A DNA stretch of 64,000 bases, taken from contig CANNER010000003.1 of NCBI GenBank assembly GCA_947503715.1, forward strand, positions 434,001 to 498,000, given 5' to 3'. Under the pieces are notes generated by a model. It did not search any database. It saw nothing but the letters and a program-made list of their open reading frames with translations, and had not been told where the DNA came from. Positions 44,766 through 54,857 of this stretch are shown piece after piece. The DNA is from an uncultured Caulobacterales bacterium (lineage in GTDB: Bacteria > Pseudomonadota > Alphaproteobacteria > Caulobacterales > Maricaulaceae). Each line of letters opens with the position of its first letter. Positions within the stretch are counted from its first letter, which is position 1. Position numbers and translations under genes: made by a program.

Positions 44766-46166
44766 CTAATTCGTAGAATCGAAAGGCGATGGATAAGGCA
44801 CGCATTTTGTGTCCAGTGCCTGTTTATAGGATTTCTGACCGGCGGGCGGATTATAGGGTTTGACGGCGATGACACTCAGCATGTCATGGAGGAGCTGGTA
44901 GTCGCCTTCCGCTGTACCAATCGCCGCGACGCGTTTTTGCAATGTTGTGCAATCCTGCCCTGTCGGGCATCCATAATAGGTCGAGAATTTGAACGACTTA
45001 TTTCCGCTCCAGTCATAAGAGTATTTGCCCGTGCGTTCGGCATAAAACGTCTCGTCTTCCGTCAGCTCATAATCATCACCATAGGAGATAATCTTAATTG
45101 CGGGGTTGGAGCCGTGATCATGGGTAATGGCGGGAATGGAGAGATTGAGTTCCACCATATCGCCTGCGCAATTATTGACACGGCGAATACCGTTCAAATG
45201 GGTATGACCGGACAGAATACTGACAATCTCGGAATTGGAACTTGCGACCAAATCGAGAAAGACCTTCTGCACCCAATCTCCGGACGCGCCGCTAATTTGA
45301 CTGCCTGTATATTTCAGGTCCCGCGTCCAATTATAGGCGTAATCCGTGTGCCGCGTGTTCAACTCCGGTACAGTAAACCCATCCACACCTGCCGGAACAT
45401 GCATCGCGATCATGACCTTTTCAGGTGGAGAGGCTTTTGAGGCCGCCTCCAATTGACCTGCCAGCCAATTCAGTTGCGCGTTCGAAGCGTCTTCCTGTGC
45501 AGAGGACCCCATACAGCCATTATAACCGCCTGTGAAAATCACCGTATTCATTGCTATAACGCGCAGTCCAACGTCACCTGCCACTGGTTTGCCCATCGGA
45601 TAGACGGAATAATAGCCGTGGACCGCATCCTGACTGATAATATTCGCCTTGCCATTATAGACGGGCCATTCAGCCGGTTTTGATGCGAAATCCAGAGGTG
45701 TTGTGTCGGCCCCGCCGGGATAATCGGCCCAGCTAAAGCTGCAATAATCGCCGCCCACCGTATCATTATTGCCAGGCATATAGAGAACCGGAATGGAGGT
45801 ACCTGAGACGATATTCGCCAAACCATCCAAGGTCGTTTTAAACTCGGACTTCCGGTTTGTCGGCATGTCGCAATGGGCGGGCAGATCGCCCGTATAGATG
45901 ACGAAGTTCGGATTATGAGCCTTTACGAGCTTACCCGCCTGGGTCTGCGCCCCGTCCCAAAGCGCTTGATCCGTCTCTGTCATCCAGCCACAATATTGTT
46001 TTGAGTCCGCTTCCGTTCCGAAATGAATATCAGACAGCGCCATGAATTTGCCGGAGGACTGCGACGCGGCGGGCGGAGCACAGGCTGTCACGAGCAAGCT
46101 TACAGTTAATGCGACTGCCCATTGCCGGAAGACGGATTTTGGATATCTGGTAAAAAGAAGTTTCAT
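44766..46166 (-). CDS. Calcineurin-like metallophosphoesterase lipoprotein
   Basis: Exported phosphoesterase of 466 aa, anchored as a lipoprotein (VSLLVTACAPP). Dimetal ligands: DIHFG (about residue 46), GDLPAH, GNND, AMHVP and GHTHLNG. The layout resembles acid sphingomyelinase-like phosphodiesterases. Likely activity is hydrolysis of phosphodiesters in the periplasm or outside the cell. It is followed by mdh at 120 bp on the same strand. Confidence 0.9.
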   Translation of the reverse strand: MKLLFTRYPKSVFRQWAVALTVSLLVTACAPPAASQSSGKFMALSDIHFGTEADSKQYCGWMTETDQALWDGAQTQAGKLVKAHNPNFVIYTGDLPAHCDMPTNRKSEFKTTLDGLANIVSGTSIPVLYMPGNNDTVGGDYCSFSWADYPGGADTTPLDFASKPAEWPVYNGKANIISQDAVHGYYSVYPMGKPVAGDVGLRVIAMNTVIFTGGYNGCMGSSAQEDASNAQLNWLAGQLEAASKASPPEKVMIAMHVPAGVDGFTVPELNTRHTDYAYNWTRDLKYTGSQISGASGDWVQKVFLDLVASSNSEIVSILSGHTHLNGIRRVNNCAGDMVELNLSIPAITHDHGSNPAIKIISYGDDYELTEDETFYAERTGKYSYDWSGNKSFKFSTYYGCPTGQDCTTLQKRVAAIGTAEGDYQLLHDMLSVIAVKPYNPPAGQKSYKQALDTKCVPYPSPFDSTN

Positions 46167-46299
46167 ATTGCGCCCCGTATATCAGACCGGAATTGGTCGA
46201 TGCGTTTCATCTTTATAACACATTTCGAGTTTAGCAAATATGGAAGAGAGCGGATTTCCGGCATAGCCTTCACCGCCCCTGCCCGCTAAAGACGCGCTT

Positions 46300-47373
46300 A
46301 TGTCACATAACACTTTCGGACACTTATTCCGCTTCACAACATGGGGCGAGAGCCACGGCCCGGCCATTGGCTGTGTTGTTGACGGCTGTCCGCCGCGCAT
46401 TCCCCTGACGGAAAGCGATATTCAGGCCTTCCTCGATCAACGCAAACCCGGCACGTCGCGCTTTGTCACCCAACGCAAGGAACCCGATGCTGTGAAAATT
46501 CTCTCGGGTGTGTTTGAAGGCCAGACAACGGGGACCCCGATCTCGCTGCTAATCGAGAATACGGATCAACGCTCGCGCGATTATTCCGAAATCAAAGACC
46601 GCTACCGCCCCGGCCATGCGGACCTGACCTATGACGCGAAATACGGTATTCGCGATTATCGTGGCGGCGGGCGGAGTTCTGCAAGGGAGACCGCGAATCG
46701 TGTAGCGTCGGGTGCGATTGCGCGGAAAGTCTTGGGCGACGATATTCAAATCCGCGGCTGCGTCGTCTCTATCGGTGATCAGGATATTGACCCTGCGAAT
46801 TGGGATTGGGACACCGTCACACAAAACCCGTTCTGGTGCCCCGACGCCAAAGCCGCGAAAGACTGGGAAGCCTATCTAGACGCGGTGCGCAAGGACGGCA
46901 ATTCAGTCGGCGCGGTCATCCATGTCGAAGCGACGGGTGTCCCCGCAGGCTGGGGCGCACCCGTTTACGGGAAACTCGACAGCGATCTCGCCATGGGGCT
47001 GATGTCTATTAATGCGGCCAAGGGTGTCGAAATCGGCGCAGGTTTTGCGGCCGCCCGCTGGTCAGGTGTCCAGAACGCCGATGAAATCCGGATGAAAGAC
47101 GGACAGGCCGATTTCCAGAGCAATCATTCCGGCGGAATACTTGGCGGAATTTCTAATGGCGATACAGTCACGGCTCGCCTCGCCATTAAGCCGACCTCCT
47201 CCATGCTCACGGAAGTGAAATCCATAGACGCCAAAGGCAATGAAATCGACGTGAGAACCAAAGGCCGCCACGACCCATGTGTCGGCATCCGCGCCGTCCC
47301 CGTCGCTGAGGCTATGATGGCCGTAACGCTGGCGGATCACATGCTCCGCCATCGTGGGCAGGTTGGCGCATAG
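46300..47373 (+). CDS. aroC: Chorismate synthase
   Basis: Last enzyme of the shikimate pathway, 357 aa, converting EPSP to chorismate with reduced FMN. Signatures: [13 protein letters not shown] near residue 12, [13 protein letters not shown] (about 125) and [15 protein letters not shown] near the C-terminus. All match the family closely. It is monocistronic with no overlap. Confidence 0.97.
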   Translation: MSHNTFGHLFRFTTWGESHGPAIGCVVDGCPPRIPLTESDIQAFLDQRKPGTSRFVTQRKEPDAVKILSGVFEGQTTGTPISLLIENTDQRSRDYSEIKDRYRPGHADLTYDAKYGIRDYRGGGRSSARETANRVASGAIARKVLGDDIQIRGCVVSIGDQDIDPANWDWDTVTQNPFWCPDAKAAKDWEAYLDAVRKDGNSVGAVIHVEATGVPAGWGAPVYGKLDSDLAMGLMSINAAKGVEIGAGFAAARWSGVQNADEIRMKDGQADFQSNHSGGILGGISNGDTVTARLAIKPTSSMLTEVKSIDAKGNEIDVRTKGRHDPCVGIRAVPVAEAMMAVTLADHMLRHRGQVGA

Positions 47374-47428
47374 GGCGACTGCATAGCAGAGGCTGGACGT
47401 CACACGCTAAGACCGTTAGCGGGGAGGC

Positions 47429-48520
47429 ATGTCATATCTCCTCGCTCTATTGGTCCTCATTCTCGTGCTCTTTACCTATCTTTATCTTCGCAGCCGCAAA
47501 CTTGCAGGGGCTGATCTCAGTGAATTTGATCGCGAGGTTGCGCCCTTTGCCGTCGCCAAGCCGTCCAAAGCGCTGGACGATTTGAACCAATATATCCGCG
47601 AGATGTTTGGTGGGCCGGGCGTGTCTGCCACGGCGAGATCCGGTTGGGAGGCGAAACGGGAGCGGTTCGATACGGCCGGGTTGGCGCGTACAGACTTAAA
47701 AGCCGAGTACCGCCCTGCTGAAATTGACGTCGATGGTAACACGATGACGGGCAGTTGGACGTTAGTCGAAGGCTATGACCCCGATAAACGCATTCTCTAT
47801 ATGCATGGCGGCGCGTTTACTGTTGGGTCCGACATTAGCCACCGCCCACTCTCTGTGGCTTTGGCGAAACGCACAAAAGCCGCTGTCTTCGTCCCGAATT
47901 ACCGTCTCATGCCGGAAAATTCCCGTCGTGATACGATCACGGATTCGCGCGTTGCCTATGATTGGGTGTTGGAAAATGGCCCTGACGGTCCGGCCAAAGC
48001 CAAATCTCTGGCTCTTGGCGGGGACAGTGCAGGCGGTAATTTGGCACTGATGCTCTCGAACTGGTCCCGTGAAAACGCGGCAAGGAAACCTGATGCGGTC
48101 ATCGCGTTCTCTCCGGGTGTGGACGGCACATTGTCTTCTCCATCCCTGAAATCGAATCTGGAAACAGATTTAATGTTGAAGCCGCTTTTGGGAAAACTCA
48201 TGAAAATCCCGCGCATCATTCTGCTGCCCGCCATGAAGCGCCATTCCGGTATGAACCCTGCAGACCCGGATCAATCGCCCATCTTTGATGACCTCTCGAA
48301 CCTCCCGCCCACGCTCATTCTCGCGGCGCAAGAGGAAGTCCTGTATGATGACGGGGCGCGCTATGCGGCGAAAATGGAAGCCGCAGGGTCACCCGCTACC
48401 TTCCAAAACTGGGCGGGCGGCTTACCGCATGTCTGGCCGATTTTCGACGATAAAATCCCCGAGGCCAATCAGGCCTTGGATGGTGTCGGTGATTTTTTAA
48501 ACGCGCATTTAAACGGCTAA
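47429..48520 (+). CDS. Alpha/beta hydrolase (HSL-type esterase)
   Basis: Esterase or lipase of 363 aa with an N-terminal membrane helix (residues 3-20), so probably membrane-anchored. The oxyanion-hole motif HGGAFTVGS and the nucleophile GGDSAGGNLA place it in the hormone-sensitive lipase family (alpha/beta hydrolase fold-3). His is in GGLPHVWPIF. Substrates of this family are short-chain esters. GGGGAGG precedes the ATG. Confidence 0.88.
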   Translation: MSYLLALLVLILVLFTYLYLRSRKLAGADLSEFDREVAPFAVAKPSKALDDLNQYIREMFGGPGVSATARSGWEAKRERFDTAGLARTDLKAEYRPAEIDVDGNTMTGSWTLVEGYDPDKRILYMHGGAFTVGSDISHRPLSVALAKRTKAAVFVPNYRLMPENSRRDTITDSRVAYDWVLENGPDGPAKAKSLALGGDSAGGNLALMLSNWSRENAARKPDAVIAFSPGVDGTLSSPSLKSNLETDLMLKPLLGKLMKIPRIILLPAMKRHSGMNPADPDQSPIFDDLSNLPPTLILAAQEEVLYDDGARYAAKMEAAGSPATFQNWAGGLPHVWPIFDDKIPEANQALDGVGDFLNAHLNG

Positions 48521-48644
48521 AGACACTTAATTTTATCTGAACTGAGAATGAATTTCGAAATCAGGGTTGGTTCAAATCCACTCTCCTAAATAGGTTTCAT
48601 CGGACGGGCATCTTCCCAACCGTAGCCTAGACAGGAGAAACCTG

Positions 48645-49364
48645 ATGACCAAAACTAAAACAGTCAAAACGGCCCTCGCTGCAGTCACGCTGGCTGCGGC
48701 AACATTCGCCCTTCCCGCCACTGCTTTCGCTGGCAATTCCTATAACAAGAATTGCGCCGATACAGAAAACGCCATTCTTGGCGGTGTCGTCGGCGGCTCT
48801 CTCGGCACAGTGATCGGCGAAGAAATCGCCGGCCGCGGTGACAAGACCGAAGGCGCCATCCTCGGCGCGATTATCGGCGGCATCGCCGGTGCAGCTATCG
48901 GTGACGGCGCAAATGATTGCGAGAAAACCGACAAGCGCTACCGGACGACAAACCAGTACCCGACCCGCACGACTTACGGCAACAACAATGCCCGGGTGCA
49001 AACCGTCGGACATAAAAGCCACCGTCGCCACACGACGCATAATGATTACGGTTATAACCGTGGCTATCGCGTCGACCCGCTGGAGCGTGTCAAACGCGAG
49101 ATTGAGCGGACCCGTTATGAAGGTGATCGTCTGAAGCGCGAGCTGAAATATTCCCGTGGATATCGTCCGGACCTGCGTCGTGCGATTGAGGCCAATGGCT
49201 ACCGCCTGGATCAATTGAAGCGCGAGAAGCGACGGATCAAGAAATACGGCGCCGGTCGGAATGATTACCGCCGCACGGATTACCGCCGCGACGACTATCG
49301 CCAGCAAACCCGTCGCGGTCACTATCACGGCTCCTCGCGGAACCTGTGTTATGACGGACATTAG
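48645..49364 (+). CDS. Exported glycine-zipper protein 1
   Basis: A 239-aa protein with a signal peptide (cleaved about TAFA). Residues 40-85 carry the glycine-zipper 2TM motif (ILGGVVGGSLGTVIGEEIAGRGDKTEGAILGAIIGGIAGAAIG). The second half is basic and Tyr/Arg-rich with repeated RTDYRRDDYRQ-like stretches. The 17-kDa surface antigen family, to which this motif belongs, sits in the outer membrane. It is first of three consecutive genes with this motif, each with its own terminator. Confidence 0.8.
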   Translation: MTKTKTVKTALAAVTLAAATFALPATAFAGNSYNKNCADTENAILGGVVGGSLGTVIGEEIAGRGDKTEGAILGAIIGGIAGAAIGDGANDCEKTDKRYRTTNQYPTRTTYGNNNARVQTVGHKSHRRHTTHNDYGYNRGYRVDPLERVKREIERTRYEGDRLKRELKYSRGYRPDLRRAIEANGYRLDQLKREKRRIKKYGAGRNDYRRTDYRRDDYRQQTRRGHYHGSSRNLCYDGH

Positions 49365-49444
49365 AGCCACCGGGTCTTGTCCCTAACGGGACCTGGTGGA
49401 CCTCCAAAAACTTCCCGCTTGGGGAGCCTTCCAGTGGACCTAAT

Positions 49445-49478
49445 AGCCCGGCCTGCATCTCGTAGGTCGGGCTTTTTC
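49445..49478 (+). terminator. Terminator after glycine-zipper gene 1
   Basis: Stem AGCCCGGCCT / AGGTCGGGCT (one G-U pair) with a loop and TTTTT. The remaining 190 bp up to the next gene hold no recognisable ORF or site. Confidence 0.85.
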
Positions 49479-49670
49479 ATTTGCGATTCCCGTGACAGGC
49501 GAAGGTTTTTGGGAACACCCTTGAATTTATGCTAGAGTAAAACCGAATGCGGCGCGAGACTTGCACATAAGCAGGCCAAACCGAAAAATGGTGGGATCGT
49601 CGGAATTTTCGGCTCCCTCAAAGACAAATCCGTTTCAGAAGACGGGTTGGCACGACAGGAGCCTGAAGAC

Positions 49671-51185
49671 ATGAAATTTTTACTTTCGACAGCCGCCATT
49701 GCGACAGTGGCCTTTTTCCCCGCGACGGCGTCCGCCCAACTGATTGGCGGCCTCGACAACAATACAGTCCTGGGCGGCACGGTTGGGGCAGGCCTTGGCA
49801 GTGTCATCGGCTCCCAAGTCGCACCGTCCGGCAATCGCACAGAAGGCGCGGCCATTGGTGCACTGGCAGGCGGTTTGGCAGGCGCAGCCTACGGCAATTC
49901 GCAATCAAGTTATTACGGCAACCCTTATGCCGGACAGTTTAACCCGGGTTTTAACGGACGCAATCTGGCGGGAACCGCGATTGGTGCCGGTCTTGGCGGC
50001 GCGATTGGGTCCAATCTTGCAGGCTCAGGCCAGCGCGAAGAAGGCACGGCGATTGGTGCAGTCCTTGGCGGCCTCGCCGGATATTCGCTCTCTAACCGCA
50101 GCGCAAATGGACGGTCCAATGCACGCTATAGCGGCGGTCCCGTTTACGGTGCACCCGCGCCTTATGGTGCTTATGGCGGCGGATATGCAGCGCCTGCTGC
50201 AAATTATAATGTAACCCTGCCCGGCACATATCGCGGACAAGCTTACCGTGGCGCGCCTGCCCATGCGCCTGCGCCGCAATATGTCCCCGGTGGCTATGTG
50301 GCAGGTCCGGTCATTCCCGTCACAACCTACACGACGCCGCGCGTGCAGCCGGTACAAACCCGCGTCATCCGCCAGCGTATTCGCGTCGAGCCGGAGATCG
50401 TTCGTCGCGAGCGTGTGGTTGTTGATCAGCCCTGCCCGTCCGGGACAACACAACAATCCGATGGGTCCTGCCTCAGTGCGCCACGTGTTGTACGGGCGCC
50501 AGCGCCAACAGTTATTCCCTCAAGCTGTCCCACAGGCACAACAGATATGGGCAATGGGACCTGTCAGGAACCTGCCCGCACAGTCTTAGGCGCAGCCCCG
50601 ATTGTTATTCCACAGAGCTGCCCCGCAGGCACAACGGACCTCGGAAACGGCACTTGCCAAGAACCTCCGAAAACAGTCATGGGCGCAGCTCCTATTGTCA
50701 TTCCCGCCACTTGCCCCGCCGGAACGACGGATATGGGCAATGGCACATGTCAGGAACCCGCGAAAACAGTGATGGGTGCGGCGCCGATTGTTATCCCTTC
50801 CGCCTGTCCCGCGGGCACAACAGATCTCGGCAACGGGACCTGTCAGGAACCGCCCAAGACGATTCTCGGCAGCGCACCGATCGTCGTCAACCAAGCCTGT
50901 CCCGCGGGTACAACCGATCTGGGTAATGGTACCTGCGAAGCGCCGGTCCGCATTGTTGAGCAGGCACCGGTTTATGTTCCGTCTACACCTGTCACACCGA
51001 CATGTCCGACTGGCACCTATTATAACGGCTCTGTTTGTTTGGATGAGAGCCCTGCCGTTATCATTGAGGAAACCATAACAGGCGGAGAGTATTGCTATGG
51101 CGACGGAAAAAGGATGTATGATGAAACTGGGCGCGTTATTCCAGGTTACCGCCACGATGCGGCGACCTGTAAAAACCCCCACTAA
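49671..51185 (+). CDS. Exported glycine-zipper protein 2 with Cys-loop repeats
   Basis: A 504-aa protein. A signal peptide (start MKFLLS at 49671, with AGGAG upstream) is followed by two glycine-zipper segments (about residues 28-70 and 100-150) and a Tyr/Ala/Pro-rich middle. From residue 248 to 433 six 31-residue repeats follow, five of which carry CPAGTTD-x-GNGTCQEP (or a close variant), each with two Cys 12 residues apart. The last 70 residues have four further Cys. It probably sits in the outer membrane with disulfide-linked surface loops. Function is unknown. Confidence 0.8.
   Translation: MKFLLSTAAIATVAFFPATASAQLIGGLDNNTVLGGTVGAGLGSVIGSQVAPSGNRTEGAAIGALAGGLAGAAYGNSQSSYYGNPYAGQFNPGFNGRNLAGTAIGAGLGGAIGSNLAGSGQREEGTAIGAVLGGLAGYSLSNRSANGRSNARYSGGPVYGAPAPYGAYGGGYAAPAANYNVTLPGTYRGQAYRGAPAHAPAPQYVPGGYVAGPVIPVTTYTTPRVQPVQTRVIRQRIRVEPEIVRRERVVVDQPCPSGTTQQSDGSCLSAPRVVRAPAPTVIPSSCPTGTTDMGNGTCQEPARTVLGAAPIVIPQSCPAGTTDLGNGTCQEPPKTVMGAAPIVIPATCPAGTTDMGNGTCQEPAKTVMGAAPIVIPSACPAGTTDLGNGTCQEPPKTILGSAPIVVNQACPAGTTDLGNGTCEAPVRIVEQAPVYVPSTPVTPTCPTGTYYNGSVCLDESPAVIIEETITGGEYCYGDGKRMYDETGRVIPGYRHDAATCKNPH
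50412..50969 (+). repeat. 93-bp tandem repeat inside glycine-zipper gene 2
   Basis: Six consecutive 93-bp units (starts 50412, 50505, 50598, 50691, 50784, 50877) encode a 31-residue repeat. Spacing is exactly 93 bp throughout. The first is the most diverged and the inner four are nearly identical, including GNGTC. Each unit has two Cys codons that would form an isolated disulfide loop. Confidence 0.9.
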
Positions 51186-51252
51186 AATACAATCGGGCTG
51201 AACCGAAAGTTCGCGGGACGGGCTACCCCACATTGTCCTAACGCGTGCAGAG

Positions 51253-51280
51253 CGCTCCGTCGAAAGGCGGGGCGTTTTTC
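51253..51280 (+). terminator. Terminator after glycine-zipper gene 2
   Basis: Stem CGCTCCG / CGGGGCG with one G-U pair and a short loop, followed by TTTTT, 65 bp after the stop codon. Confidence 0.75.
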
Positions 51281-51442
51281 GCATGTAACGGGACTCAGTT
51301 CCGGATTTGCAAAATCCACCACTTTTTGTCATACGTTTATAAGTCATTAAGACTAGGTACAGCTCAACGTCTGTAGGGAGACGGTACCATCCAGAACGCA
51401 CGGCAGTGTCATATCTGCCGTTTTGGACGAAAGGACCCTGTT

Positions 51443-52102
51443 ATGCGTTTTTCCACGACTTTTAAATCAGCCGCGATTATCATGGCGGCCACCGCCGTCA
51501 GCTTTGCCGCTCCCGCCTCAGCCCATGATAATGGCTATCAACACCGTCACCAAAGCAATGGCGATGACCAACTTCTCGGCGGCGCGATTGGCGCGATTGC
51601 GGGCGGCGTACTCGGCAGCCAGCTCGCCGGCAATGGCGCACGTACGGAAGGCTCCGTCCTCGGCGCAGTGATTGGCGGCGTCGCAGGCGCAGCTATTGCA
51701 AGCGACGGTAGCAACAATCGCGGCTATCACAGTAATGGTGGCTACTACCAAACCCAGCATCGCGGCGGTTATTACAACCCGCAAACAGGGTATTATAATA
51801 ATGGCGGCTATTATCAGCAGCCCTCACAGACCTACTATAATCAGGGTTATGCGCCGCAGGGATATTATAATTACCCAACGCGGACCAATACGACGACGAC
51901 TTATCGCGCGCCGTCTTATTCCTATCACCGTCCGGCCTATAATCCTTATTACCGCGCACCGCGCACGGGTCTTTCGATTAATATTAATACGGGCAATCGT
52001 GGATATCGGAATCGGGGATATCGCAATCGCGGATATTCAAACCGCAACTTACGACATCGTAACCGCGGACATCAGCGTCATTATCGACGCCGTGGCCACT
52101 AG
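51443..52102 (+). CDS. Exported glycine-zipper protein 3
   Basis: A 219-aa protein with a signal peptide (cleavage near ASA). The glycine-zipper 2TM motif lies at about residues 43-85 (LLGGAIGAIAGGVLGSQLAGNG, then VLGAVIGGVAGAAIAS). The rest is Tyr/Gly/Asn/Arg-rich, with NRGYRNRGYRNRGYSNRN repeats. Same domain layout as protein 1 but with a different low-complexity tail, so the three genes probably arose by duplication. AAAGGA is near the start. Confidence 0.8.
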   Translation: MRFSTTFKSAAIIMAATAVSFAAPASAHDNGYQHRHQSNGDDQLLGGAIGAIAGGVLGSQLAGNGARTEGSVLGAVIGGVAGAAIASDGSNNRGYHSNGGYYQTQHRGGYYNPQTGYYNNGGYYQQPSQTYYNQGYAPQGYYNYPTRTNTTTTYRAPSYSYHRPAYNPYYRAPRTGLSININTGNRGYRNRGYRNRGYSNRNLRHRNRGHQRHYRRRGH

Positions 52103-52108
52103 GCTCTC

Positions 52109-52140
52109 TAGACCCCGCTTCTTCAGCGGGGTTTTTTATG
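52109..52140 (+). terminator. Terminator after glycine-zipper gene 3
   Basis: Stem CCCCGCT / AGCGGGG with a short loop and TTTTTT, directly after the stop codon and convergent to tlyA. Confidence 0.9.
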
Positions 52141-52858
52141 GGCGCCGGGCGTGAAGCAGGTATTCCGTATTGCCGGACCCGCCCTTGATCGGCGAGAGGT
52201 CGGTCGCAACCACCCGCCAGCCCTGCGCAATGGTCCAGCGTTTCACATCGTCCAGCGCACGTAGACCAAGCTCTTCGGTTTTGACGAGGCCGCCTTTGCC
52301 AAGACCAACTTTCCCGACTTCGAATTGCGGCTTCACGAGGGTGATGAGGTCTGCGGTCGGTGCAGCCAAACGCAGGGGGATTTCGAGGACCTTCATCGCG
52401 GAAATAAAACTCGCATCACACACGACAATATCCGGCGCAGGATCAAAGTCAGTCGGAGAGAGCGTGCGGGCGTCCCGCCCTTCCATAGAGAGAATGCGCG
52501 GTTCGCCGTGTAAATCACGGTGCAACTGTCCATGGCCGACATCCACGGCATAGACTTTGGACGCCCCGCGCGAGACGAGGACTTGCGAAAAGCCGCCTGT
52601 TGAGGATCCAACGTCCAGCCCCGTCCGCCCCATCACATCTACGCCAAATGTTTTCAGCGCATGGTCCAGTTTCATCCCCCCCCGTGAGACCCAAGGATGT
52701 TCCCGTCCTGCAGAAACAGACGCGCCCTCCGCAATCTTCTCGGACGGCTTTTTGAGCGTGCGTCCATTCACAATAACTAAGCCGGCCTTAATCGCCGCCT
52801 GCGCCCGCGCACGGGAGTCGTAATGTTTGTGAAGGGTCAGATATTGGTCAGCACGCAT
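52136..52858 (-). CDS. tlyA: TlyA-family rRNA 2'-O-methyltransferase
   Basis: A 240-aa protein with an N-terminal S4 RNA-binding domain (about residues 1-60, RADQYLTLHKHYDSRARAQAAIKAG) and an FtsJ-like methyltransferase domain (DVGSSTGGFSQVLVSRG as the SAM motif, Asp in VVCDASF, Lys in LVKPQFEVG). TlyA methylates 16S and 23S rRNA; the old name hemolysin A reflects an indirect phenotype. It sits next to dxs in many bacteria, as here, with 48 bp between. Confidence 0.92.
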   Translation of the reverse strand: MRADQYLTLHKHYDSRARAQAAIKAGLVIVNGRTLKKPSEKIAEGASVSAGREHPWVSRGGMKLDHALKTFGVDVMGRTGLDVGSSTGGFSQVLVSRGASKVYAVDVGHGQLHRDLHGEPRILSMEGRDARTLSPTDFDPAPDIVVCDASFISAMKVLEIPLRLAAPTADLITLVKPQFEVGKVGLGKGGLVKTEELGLRALDDVKRWTIAQGWRVVATDLSPIKGGSGNTEYLLHARRP

Positions 52859-52906
52859 GGGGAGATATCAAACAGTACTTTCCTTCTCCCATAGAGGGAG
52901 GGTTTA

Positions 52907-54817
52907 TTAAGCCAATCCCTGCATTCCGGCCACATCACGGCCAATGACCTCGAACACTTTTTCAACAATGGCATCTGCATCCAGTCCGGCTTGCTTATAC
53001 ATCAGGGCGGGGCTGTCTTGGTCGATATATAGATCGGGAAGGGTCATGGTGCGGATTTTGACGCCATTATCCAGGCGTCCGGCATCGGCCAGAGCGTGGA
53101 GACAGAACGCGCCGAACCCGCCCACAGATCCCTCTTCAATCGTTATGAGGACTTCATGTTCATCTGCGAGACGGCAGAGCAGGTCTGTGTCGAGCGGCTT
53201 AGCAAACCGCGCATCCGCGACCGTGGTCGACAGGCCGAGTGTTTCGAGTTGTTCCGCCGCTGCCATCGCTTCCGCGAGACGTGTCCCATAGGAAAATATA
53301 GCGACACGGGTGCCTTCACGTAAAATTCGACCTTTGCCGATTTCGAGCGGTTGCGGGTTGGGATCAATCCCGATGCCTGTGGCTTCACCGCGCGCATATC
53401 GGAACCCTGTCGGACCGTCATCGCGGGCGACCGCCGTTGCGACCATCCGCGCGAGCTCGTTTTCATCCGCAGCCGCCATAAGGACCATATTCGGCAGGCA
53501 GCCGAGATAGGCAATATCAAACGCACCCGCATGGGTTGGGCCATCTGCCCCGACGAGGCCCGCCCGGTCCATCGCGAAACGCACGGGCAGATTTTGCAGC
53601 GCAATATCATGCACAACTTGGTCATAACCGCGTTGCAGGAAGGTCGAATAAATCGCGCAGAACGGTTTGTACCCATCCGCCGCGAGGCCGCCCGCAAAAG
53701 TCACGGCATGTTGTTCGGCGATGCCGACATCGAACATACGGTCAGGGAAGACCTGTCCGAATTCTTTCATGCCCGTCCCGCCCGGCATGGCCGCCGTGAT
53801 ACCGACAATTTTGTCGTCCTTGCGCGCCTCTGAAATCAGGCTCTCGGCGAAGACTTTGGTATAGCTCGGCGCATTGGCTTTGGCTTTAGACTGTTCACCC
53901 GTGACGACGTTGAATTTCGAGACGCCGTGATATTTATCGGCGGAGTTCTCGGCGGGGGCGTAGCCCTTCCCCTTTTGCGTGACCACGTGAATGAGGACCG
54001 GGCCCTCCTTCATCTTCTTCACATTTTCCAAAACAGGGACGAGCGCATCAAGGTCATGTCCGTCCACGGGTCCGACATAATAGAAGCCGAGTTCTTCGAA
54101 CCACGTTCCGCCCATAAACATACCGCGCGTATATTCTTCGGCGCGTTTGGCGGTCGTCTTAATCGGGCGCGGGGCATTGGCGATGGCGGATTTCGCGGCA
54201 GAGCGGAGCGTTTGATAACCACCACTGCTAACTGTGCGGGAGAGGAGATGGCTCATCGCACCGACAGGCGGGGCAATAGACATATCATTATCGTTCAGGA
54301 TGACAATCTGGCGCGAATCCGTGGCGCCCGCATTGTTCATGGCTTCATAGGCCATACCCGCCGTGATGGACCCGTCGCCGATCACCGAGATGATGTGATT
54401 ATTCCGACCATCCAGATCGCGGGCCGTGGCAAAGCCCATCCCTGCGGAAATCGAGGTCGAGCTATGTGCTGCGCCAAAGGGATCATACTCAGATTCTGCG
54501 CGTTTCGTGAAACCGGACAGGCCACCGCCCTTGCGCAGGGTGCGGATCCGGTCGCGACGTCCCGTCAGGACTTTATGCGGGTAACATTGATGGCCCACGT
54601 CCCAGATCAGCTTGTCATCCGGCGTATCGAACACCGCATGAATGGCGACGGTCAACTCGACCACGCCCAGACCCGCGCCCAAATGCCCGCCCGTAACAGA
54701 GACGGCATCGATGACCTCTGTGCGGACTTCATCGGCGAGTTGCTTGAGCTGGTCGCGCGAAAAGCCTTTCATATCGGCCGGAATTTTGACGGTATCGAGA
54801 AGCGGTGTTTTAGACAT
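52907..54817 (-). CDS. dxs: 1-deoxy-D-xylulose-5-phosphate synthase
   Basis: First enzyme of the MEP isoprenoid pathway, 636 aa from MSKTPLL (54817), where GAGGATAAT precedes the ATG. It joins pyruvate to glyceraldehyde-3-phosphate with thiamine diphosphate. Signatures are [37 protein letters not shown], the ThDP motif starting [18 protein letters not shown] and [18 protein letters not shown] in the transketolase-like domain. It follows ispA on the same strand, giving the ispA-dxs order common in proteobacteria. Confidence 0.97.
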   Translation of the reverse strand: MSKTPLLDTVKIPADMKGFSRDQLKQLADEVRTEVIDAVSVTGGHLGAGLGVVELTVAIHAVFDTPDDKLIWDVGHQCYPHKVLTGRRDRIRTLRKGGGLSGFTKRAESEYDPFGAAHSSTSISAGMGFATARDLDGRNNHIISVIGDGSITAGMAYEAMNNAGATDSRQIVILNDNDMSIAPPVGAMSHLLSRTVSSGGYQTLRSAAKSAIANAPRPIKTTAKRAEEYTRGMFMGGTWFEELGFYYVGPVDGHDLDALVPVLENVKKMKEGPVLIHVVTQKGKGYAPAENSADKYHGVSKFNVVTGEQSKAKANAPSYTKVFAESLISEARKDDKIVGITAAMPGGTGMKEFGQVFPDRMFDVGIAEQHAVTFAGGLAADGYKPFCAIYSTFLQRGYDQVVHDIALQNLPVRFAMDRAGLVGADGPTHAGAFDIAYLGCLPNMVLMAAADENELARMVATAVARDDGPTGFRYARGEATGIGIDPNPQPLEIGKGRILREGTRVAIFSYGTRLAEAMAAAEQLETLGLSTTVADARFAKPLDTDLLCRLADEHEVLITIEEGSVGGFGAFCLHALADAGRLDNGVKIRTMTLPDLYIDQDSPALMYKQAGLDADAIVEKVFEVIGRDVAGMQGLA

Positions 54818-54857
54818 ATTATCCTCGGGCATGCGCCCTAAAATCCTTGTTCGCGGC

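Noticed and set aside
50412-50969. CRISPR array
   Set aside because: The 93-bp units are directly adjacent, without spacers, and are in frame within a protein gene.
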